Shown piece by piece: positions 60,033 to 64,000 of a DNA stretch of 64,000 nt; within the stretch, counting starts at the first letter, position 1, and each line of letters opens with the position of its first letter. Position numbers and translations under genes: made by a program. Source of the stretch: an uncultured Collinsella sp. (GTDB lineage: Bacteria; Actinomycetota; Coriobacteriia; Coriobacteriales; Coriobacteriaceae); assembly GCA_958408685.1 (NCBI GenBank), contig CATYLC010000004.1:1-64000 (forward strand), written 5' to 3'. The notes beneath the pieces were generated by a model. The model searched no databases and was not told the DNA's origin. It saw nothing but the letters and a program-made list of their open reading frames with translations.

Positions 60033-61373
60033 CTAACTCCATTCAGCGATGTCGATCATTCTTTCGAGGCGCCACGTTAGCGCCTCTTTTAGATATGGCA
60101 GCCTTGCCGTGAGCGCGTCGTTTCTGGAAAGAATCTCGATTGCCTCGTCAACGAAGCCTTCGAGTTTGTCGCAGTCAAACCAGCCCATGTCCTCGACGAG
60201 CAACATTTGTTTGGCGGGGCTTGAATGAAATTGTGCGCTGGTAAAACTGTGCTCTCCCGCCCTAAGCTCCTCTAGTGATATGTTGCACCAGAGCGATGAG
60301 CCCGAATCGAAGATGGGGGCAGGTCTGCAAGCTTGCGTGTTTACGTTTCGCACGAGGCCGAAGTTGCGCCAATGACGATCGTAGTTGGCAATGATGTCGT
60401 CACATACGATCATGCGGTCAAGGGCATCCTTGACGCCTGTCACCCCGAGCTCCTCGCAGTTTGCTACATATCGCTCGTAGTCGGTTAGCCGTTCATCTGC
60501 GTTTGCGTGCTGGTTTACATAGAACGCAGGGACATACTCTTCTTCATCAGTTAAGAAGACATCGCATGTGCTCAGGGCGGAAGTGCCCGTGCCCTCGAGC
60601 GAGTAAGGCACATAATCGCAGGCGTTTAGGATGCGACGGTGGAGCGCGGTCGCCACCAGCTCGTTATAAGGTTCCTGGTCCAGGTGCGCTCCTGCCTTAT
60701 GCAGAATTCGACGTTCGCCCTCGCACGTCCAGTACTTTTGAAGATTGCCGTCCGAGGTGTTATCGGGCTTTGCGGCAGCCGCTTTTCCCTCTGGGGCAAA
60801 GGGTGCAATGGACAGCGAGACGTCATCAAAGGCGTTATTGAAGAAGTTGATATCCTCCCAGGTGAGACCGGAACCTTGGGGCCTAATCCAATACTGGTCG
60901 GATAAGGAGAGGCCGAGATTTCGCTGGACGAGTTCATCGGGAACATCGACTGCGGCTTCTGCAAGCAGGGAGGCTAGCCCAATGCGTGCGAGCGGGATAC
61001 CGCGGCCGCGCCACCAGATGCGGAAGGAGTCTAGCGATATGGGGCTATTAGGGCCAAATACTCCAATAGGGGCGTGGGCGTAATCGATGTCGGCACCGAT
61101 GTGGGTAAAGTCTTTTCGCGATGTACTGTAGACCAGCTGAGCGACTTCGTACGTGCGGTTCATGAGGGTGAACGCGATCTCGCTCTTACCGTGGCCGCGG
61201 CGGGGACGTCCCCCCGTTTTGGTCACGGAGCGGAGTCGCGTGTCGACGCTGTCTTTGTCGATGAGCCATACACCAGAAGCCTTGCGGGCCTCAAGTGCTC
61301 CGTTTTTTATGAGCTCCTGCACCCTGCGCGGAGTGATGCCGAGCAGCTCGGCGGCTTCTTTGGTAGTAAGCAT
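60033..61373 (-). CDS. Single-chain HTH + HipA-like kinase protein
   Basis: A 446-residue protein. Residues 1-45 (MLTTKEAAELLGITPRRVQE and on to VWLIDKDSV) form an excisionase/MerR-type helix-turn-helix. After a variable region the last ~260 residues resemble HipA kinases. They have TSDGNLQKYW (207-216), K226 as possible ATP contact, NYDRHWRNFG (330-339, D332 and N337) and APIFDSGSSL (D356 as metal ligand). The C-terminal part is clear by motif but distant by sequence. ATG 61373 is chosen because AAGGG lies upstream. A 27-base inverted repeat covers the promoter and ribosome site. The target is unknown. Confidence 0.72.
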   Translation of the reverse strand: MLTTKEAAELLGITPRRVQELIKNGALEARKASGVWLIDKDSVDTRLRSVTKTGGRPRRGHGKSEIAFTLMNRTYEVAQLVYSTSRKDFTHIGADIDYAHAPIGVFGPNSPISLDSFRIWWRGRGIPLARIGLASLLAEAAVDVPDELVQRNLGLSLSDQYWIRPQGSGLTWEDINFFNNAFDDVSLSIAPFAPEGKAAAAKPDNTSDGNLQKYWTCEGERRILHKAGAHLDQEPYNELVATALHRRILNACDYVPYSLEGTGTSALSTCDVFLTDEEEYVPAFYVNQHANADERLTDYERYVANCEELGVTGVKDALDRMIVCDDIIANYDRHWRNFGLVRNVNTQACRPAPIFDSGSSLWCNISLEELRAGEHSFTSAQFHSSPAKQMLLVEDMGWFDCDKLEGFVDEAIEILSRNDALTARLPYLKEALTWRLERMIDIAEWS

Positions 61374-61377
61374 CGCG

Positions 61378-61450
61378 AAACCCTTCGCCAGAACGAATAG
61401 TTTTATATATAGCAATTGTAATTAAAACTATTCGTTCTGGCGAATGGTTT
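61378..61450. promoter_or_regulatory. 27-bp inverted repeat over the start of the HTH/HipA-like gene
   Basis: Arms 61378-61404 and 61424-61450 match with a single mismatch and flank an AT-rich 19-base spacer. The core CCAGAACGAATAGTTTT is perfect. The left arm contains the gene's ribosome site, and the spacer could hold its -10. It reads as an operator for the protein's own helix-turn-helix. Confidence 0.75.
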
Positions 61451-61495
61451 TAAGATTGAGGGCGCACTGACAGAAATGAACGGGCCTGGTACGCG

Positions 61496-61525
61496 TTGTT
61501 GCTGGATTTTGCATATTTGTATAAC
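61496..61525 (+). promoter_or_regulatory. Promoter of tRNA-Thr (TGT)
   Basis: TTGTTG (61496-61501) and TATAAC (61520-61525) with an 18-base spacer, 73 bases before the tRNA. Confidence 0.55.
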
Positions 61526-61597
61526 GCCGTGCGGCCTGTTGCGCCCCGTCCGCAATTCCTTTATTCTTAACTCGCTTCGCGTGAAAGCGCCAAGTGT

Positions 61598-61672
61598 GCC
61601 AGTGTGGCGCAACGGTAGCGCAACTGATTTGTAATCAGTGGGTTGCAGGTTCGATTCCTGTCACTGGCTCCA
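61598..61672 (+). tRNA. tRNA-Thr (anticodon TGT)
   Basis: Acceptor GCCAGTG/CACTGGC, anticodon arm ACTGA-TTTGTAA-TCAGT reading TGT, T-loop TTCGATT. CCA is encoded. Confidence 0.95.
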
Positions 61673-61681
61673 TGAGAGTTT

Positions 61682-61720
61682 CGGGCTCTGTTTCCTTGTG
61701 GGACAGGGCCCGTTTCTATT
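61682..61720 (+). terminator. Terminator of tRNA-Thr (TGT)
   Basis: CGGGCTCTGT pairs with ACAGGGCCCG (one G-U), followed by TTTCTATTT. Confidence 0.75.
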
Positions 61721-61767
61721 TATGTCGATAAGTCAGCGTGTTTGGCGCCAACCAAGCTTCAGGTTTG

Positions 61768-61982
61768 TCTCGATCCGTAACACGAGTGGGCTGAAGACCC
61801 TCCTTATAGTTACAGATCGAAACATTGCCAAGGGAAGGCCGATAACATCTCGATCCGTAACACGAAGAGGCTGAAAACCGTTCTTACTGTTACAGAATGA
61901 GACGTAAGCGGGGGTTTCTGCGAAACATCTCGATCTGTAACAGATAGGGGAGGAATAACCCTCTTACTGTTACAGGTCGAGA
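61768..61982. repeat. Three palindromic units with 80-bp period
   Basis: Units start at 61768, 61848 and 61928, exactly 80 bases apart. Each is 55 bases long, opens TCTCGATCYGTAAC and closes GTTACAG then a reverse of the opening. Each unit is thus a hairpin with a variable middle (GGCTGAARACC-like). The 25-base gaps between units are unrelated. No coding sequence and no CRISPR-like repeat length is present. Confidence 0.85.
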
Positions 61983-62014
61983 CATAGGCCGGGGCGAGGT
62001 TGGTCATCGTCATC

Positions 62015-62156
62015 GAGCGTGGATTATCGGACACACGAGCGTGGAAAATCTTCCGCCTAGTGAATGAGCGTGGATAATCTGCCACTTTGGATTCGATGGC
62101 ACGGCAAAGTGGGAGATTATCCACGCTCGATTTCAAACGGAAGAAAATCCACGCTC
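62015..62156. repeat. Mirror-image repeat cluster (GAGCGTGGAT family)
   Basis: GAGCGTGGAWWATC occurs three times forward (62015, 62037, 62066) and twice inverted (ending 62128 and 62156). The inner pair 62066-62089 and 62105-62128 matches with one mismatch. The next pair 62037-62054 and 62139-62156 matches apart from three central bases. The whole can fold into a two-tier hairpin around a 15-base loop. Confidence 0.85.
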
Positions 62157-62393
62157 GATTTTGCCTGGGAAGAGCAATCTTCTGTCTGGGCAGCCCCGAT
62201 CTCGACCTATATATAGGTGCAAATAAGCTGGTATCGAAGTTCGATACTGAAGGTGTACTCCACTACAGCAAAGTGTTACCTTGGGAAACGTCACCTCAGT
62301 ATCCAAAACCACTGTCCTTCATATCCAAACTCAATAAAACCGCAGGTCACGGCTATATAGATACGCCCGGCACCGTGTATCTAGAGGTTTTCG
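62157..62393. other. Gene-free segment before tRNA-Tyr promoter
   Basis: Composition is less GC-rich than the coding DNA around it. An open frame spans it, but its start lies in the palindrome above and its end overlaps the tRNA promoter, so it is not called. Nothing else is identified. Confidence 0.45.
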
Positions 62394-62423
62394 TTGACAG
62401 CCCCCAAGGTGGCATCGTATTAT
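62394..62423 (+). promoter_or_regulatory. Promoter of tRNA-Tyr/Thr/Met-tuf cluster
   Basis: Consensus TTGACA (62394-62399) and TATTAT (62418-62423) with an 18-base spacer. It is the best sigma-70 promoter in this part of the window and lies 62 bases before tRNA-Tyr. Confidence 0.8.
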
Positions 62424-62485
62424 CTTCTTCGTTCGCGGGGGCGGCGGTCCAAAAGACCAAAGGACCTGCGGATACTTGAACGATT

Positions 62486-62567
62486 GGGAGTTTGCCCGAG
62501 TGGTTAATGGGGACGGGCTGTAAACCCGTTGGCTCTGCCTACATAGGTTCGAATCCTATAGCTCCCA
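62486..62567 (+). tRNA. tRNA-Tyr (anticodon GTA)
   Basis: Class II tRNA with a long variable arm. Acceptor GGGAGTT pairs with AGCTCCC, the anticodon loop CTGTAAA reads GTA, and the T-loop is TTCGAAT. CCA is not encoded. Confidence 0.93.
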
Positions 62568-62577
62568 CCCGTCAAGT

Positions 62578-62653
62578 GCCTGTATAGCTCAGTCGGTAGA
62601 GCACTTCGTTGGTAACGAAGAGGTCACCAGTTCAAGTCTGGTTGCAGGCTCCA
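62578..62653 (+). tRNA. tRNA-Thr (anticodon GGT)
   Basis: Acceptor GCCTGTA/TGCAGGC, anticodon arm CTTCG-TTGGTAA-CGAAG reading GGT, T-loop TTCAAGT. CCA is encoded. Confidence 0.95.
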
Positions 62654-62656
62654 TCC

Positions 62657-62733
62657 GGCGGTGTAGCTCAGTTGGTTAGAGCACACGGTTCATACCCGTG
62701 GCGTCACTGGTTCGAATCCAGTCACCGCTACCA
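62657..62733 (+). tRNA. tRNA-Met (anticodon CAT, elongator)
   Basis: Acceptor GGCGGTG/CACCGCT, anticodon arm CACGG-TTCATAC-CCGTG reading CAT, CCA encoded. The anticodon stem lacks the three G-C pairs of initiator tRNA, so it is an elongator. An isoleucine tRNA with modified CAT cannot be fully excluded. Confidence 0.88.
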
Positions 62734-62829
62734 TAGGTAACACGGTGGCTTCTCAATAGTATGTTGAGAGGCCACTATGGTATAAAGGCAAAGTCCCGTC
62801 CGGGGACGACCTGTTAAGAGGAGGGCTTT

Positions 62830-64000
62830 ATGGCCAAAGAGAAGTTTGAGCGCACTAAGCCGCATGTTAACATCGGCACCATTGGTCACGTCGACCACGG
62901 CAAGACCACGCTGACCGCTGCCATCACCAAGGTTCTCTCCGAGACCGAGGGCTGCAAGGCTGACTTCACTGCGTTCGAGAACATCGACAAGGCTCCCGAG
63001 GAGCGCGAGCGCGGCATTACGATTTCCGTCTCCCACGTTGAGTACGAGACCGCTGCCCGTCACTACGCTCACGTTGACTGCCCGGGCCACGCTGACTACG
63101 TCAAGAACATGATCTCCGGCGCTGCTCAGATGGACGGCGCTATCCTGGTCATCGCTGCTACCGACGGCCCCATGGCTCAGACCCGCGAGCACATCCTGCT
63201 CGCCCGTCAGGTCGGCGTTCCCTACATCGTCGTCTTCCTGAACAAGTGCGACATGGTCGACGATGACGAGCTCATCGACCTCGTCGAGATGGAGACCCGT
63301 GAGCTCCTCTCCGAGTACGATTTCCCCGGCGACGACATCCCCGTCATCCGTGGCTCCGCTCTGGGCGCTCTCGAGGGCGACGCCAAGTGGATGGACGCCA
63401 TTCGCGAGCTCATGAAGGCCGTCGACGAGTACATCCCGACGCCTGCTCGTAACAACGACCTCCCGTTCCTGATGGCCGTTGAGGACGTTATGACCATCTC
63501 CGGCCGTGGTACCGTTGCTACTGGCCGTGTCGAGCGCGGTGAGCTCAAGCTCAACGAGCCCGTCGAGATCGTCGGCATCAAGGATACCCAGAACACCGTC
63601 GTTACCGGTATCGAGATGTTCCGTAAGTCCATGGACTTCTGCGAGGCTGGCGACAACGTCGGTCTGCTGCTCCGCGGCATCAAGCGTGAGGACATCGAGC
63701 GCGGCCAGGTTCTCTGCAAGCCCGGTTCGGTTACCCCGCACACCAAGTTCACCGGCGAGATCTACGTTCTGACCAAGGAGGAGGGCGGCCGTCACACCCC
63801 GTTCTTCGATGGTTATCGTCCTCAGTTCTACTTCCGTACCACCGACGTTACCGGTACGGTCAAGCTCCCCGAGGGCACCGAGATGGCTATGCCTGGTGAC
63901 CACATCACCATCGAGGGCGACCTCATCCACCCGATCGCCATGGAGGAGGGCCTGCGCTTCGCTATCCGCGAGGGTGGCCACACCGTCGGTTCGGGCATCG
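62830..64000 (+). CDS. tuf: Elongation factor Tu (3' end outside window)
   Basis: The first 390 codons of EF-Tu, open to the window edge; only a few residues should be missing. The G1 motif is IGHVDHGKTT. The effector region is APEERERGITISVSHVEYET, G3 is VDCPGHADY, G4 is LNKCDMVDD and G5 is RGSALGALEG. EF-Tu brings aminoacyl-tRNA to the ribosome. GAGGAGG precedes the ATG. It follows three tRNAs on the same strand and probably shares the promoter at 62394. Codon use is strongly biased, as expected for a very highly expressed gene. Confidence 0.98.
   Translation, partial: MAKEKFERTKPHVNIGTIGHVDHGKTTLTAAITKVLSETEGCKADFTAFENIDKAPEERERGITISVSHVEYETAARHYAHVDCPGHADYVKNMISGAAQMDGAILVIAATDGPMAQTREHILLARQVGVPYIVVFLNKCDMVDDDELIDLVEMETRELLSEYDFPGDDIPVIRGSALGALEGDAKWMDAIRELMKAVDEYIPTPARNNDLPFLMAVEDVMTISGRGTVATGRVERGELKLNEPVEIVGIKDTQNTVVTGIEMFRKSMDFCEAGDNVGLLLRGIKREDIERGQVLCKPGSVTPHTKFTGEIYVLTKEEGGRHTPFFDGYRPQFYFRTTDVTGTVKLPEGTEMAMPGDHITIEGDLIHPIAMEEGLRFAIREGGHTVGSGI

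Noticed and set aside
61768..61982. 80-bp-period array as a CRISPR
   Set aside because: Repeats are 55 bases and fully palindromic with variable middles, only three copies, and no cas genes are nearby.
62087..62479. Open frame of 130 codons between the repeat tract and tRNA-Tyr
   Set aside because: Its start lies inside a palindrome, it lacks a ribosome site, and its end overlaps a consensus promoter (TTGACA/TATTAT) for the tRNA cluster. No protein family is recognised.

Overview
The window looks like a chromosomal segment of a high-GC Gram-positive bacterium of the class Coriobacteriia, most like Collinsella. This is inferred from gene content and base composition; no database was searched. 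It combines GC-rich coding sequence with genes more familiar from low-GC Gram-positives (AmaP/DUF2273/Asp23 operon, Veg next to IspE, YitT, RibU with an ECF module). It also carries a 2-hydroxyacyl-CoA dehydratase activase typical of anaerobes and a MurE without the diaminopimelate motif. It is mostly housekeeping DNA with few mobile traces. No rRNA, CRISPR array, transposase or prophage was seen.

Layout: 1-8.3 kb holds dCMP deaminase, a NifU scaffold, Lgt, a large DUF6020-like membrane protein, YebC, the AmaP/DUF2273/Asp23 envelope-stress operon and YitT. 8.3-13 kb holds a zinc-ribbon membrane protein and two amidohydrolases. 13-16.2 kb holds groES-groEL, bracketed by two long nested palindromes. 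16.3-19.8 kb is an FMN-riboswitch-controlled riboflavin ECF transporter (ribU, fused double ATPase, ecfT), followed by two pyridoxamine-oxidase-like paralogues. 21-25.9 kb is argC-argJ-argB-argD. 26-26.6 kb is an AT-rich gap ending in a tRNA-Val with a duplicated 3' end. 26.8-36.8 kb holds asnB, murE, a HAD phosphatase, murI-rph-rdgB-dtd, veg-ispE, tRNA-Pro, tatA and greA. 36.8-41.7 kb holds lysS with a C-terminal tRNA-binding domain, a ThrE-type exporter and a DUF2798 protein. 41.9-47 kb holds a 1479-residue activase fusion and its TetR neighbour. 47-54.3 kb holds clpC, pepD, a hipBA locus and mntP behind a manganese riboswitch. 54.4-60 kb holds disA-ispD-ispF-cysS-rlmB-NYN. 60-61.5 kb holds a single-chain HTH/HipA-like gene under a 27-bp inverted repeat. 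61.6-64 kb holds tRNA-Thr, a complex repeat tract, tRNA-Tyr, tRNA-Thr, tRNA-Met and a tuf gene cut by the window end.

Working together: ispD, ispE and ispF supply three consecutive steps of the MEP isoprenoid pathway. argC, J, B and D take N-acetylglutamate to N-acetylornithine and recycle the acetyl group. murI and murE, and Lgt, feed the cell envelope. RibU with the ECF module imports riboflavin under FMN control. MntP exports manganese under Mn control.

The most unusual material is non-coding. There is a family of hairpins with changing stems but a conserved GGGGACAGG-like loop. Two perfect 37-bp inverted repeats surround groESL. An 80-bp-period array plus mirror-image repeats splits a tRNA-Thr/Tyr/Thr/tuf cluster whose order is known from E. 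coli. The single-chain HTH/HipA-like protein with its own large operator-like palindrome is the best candidate for a poorly described system.
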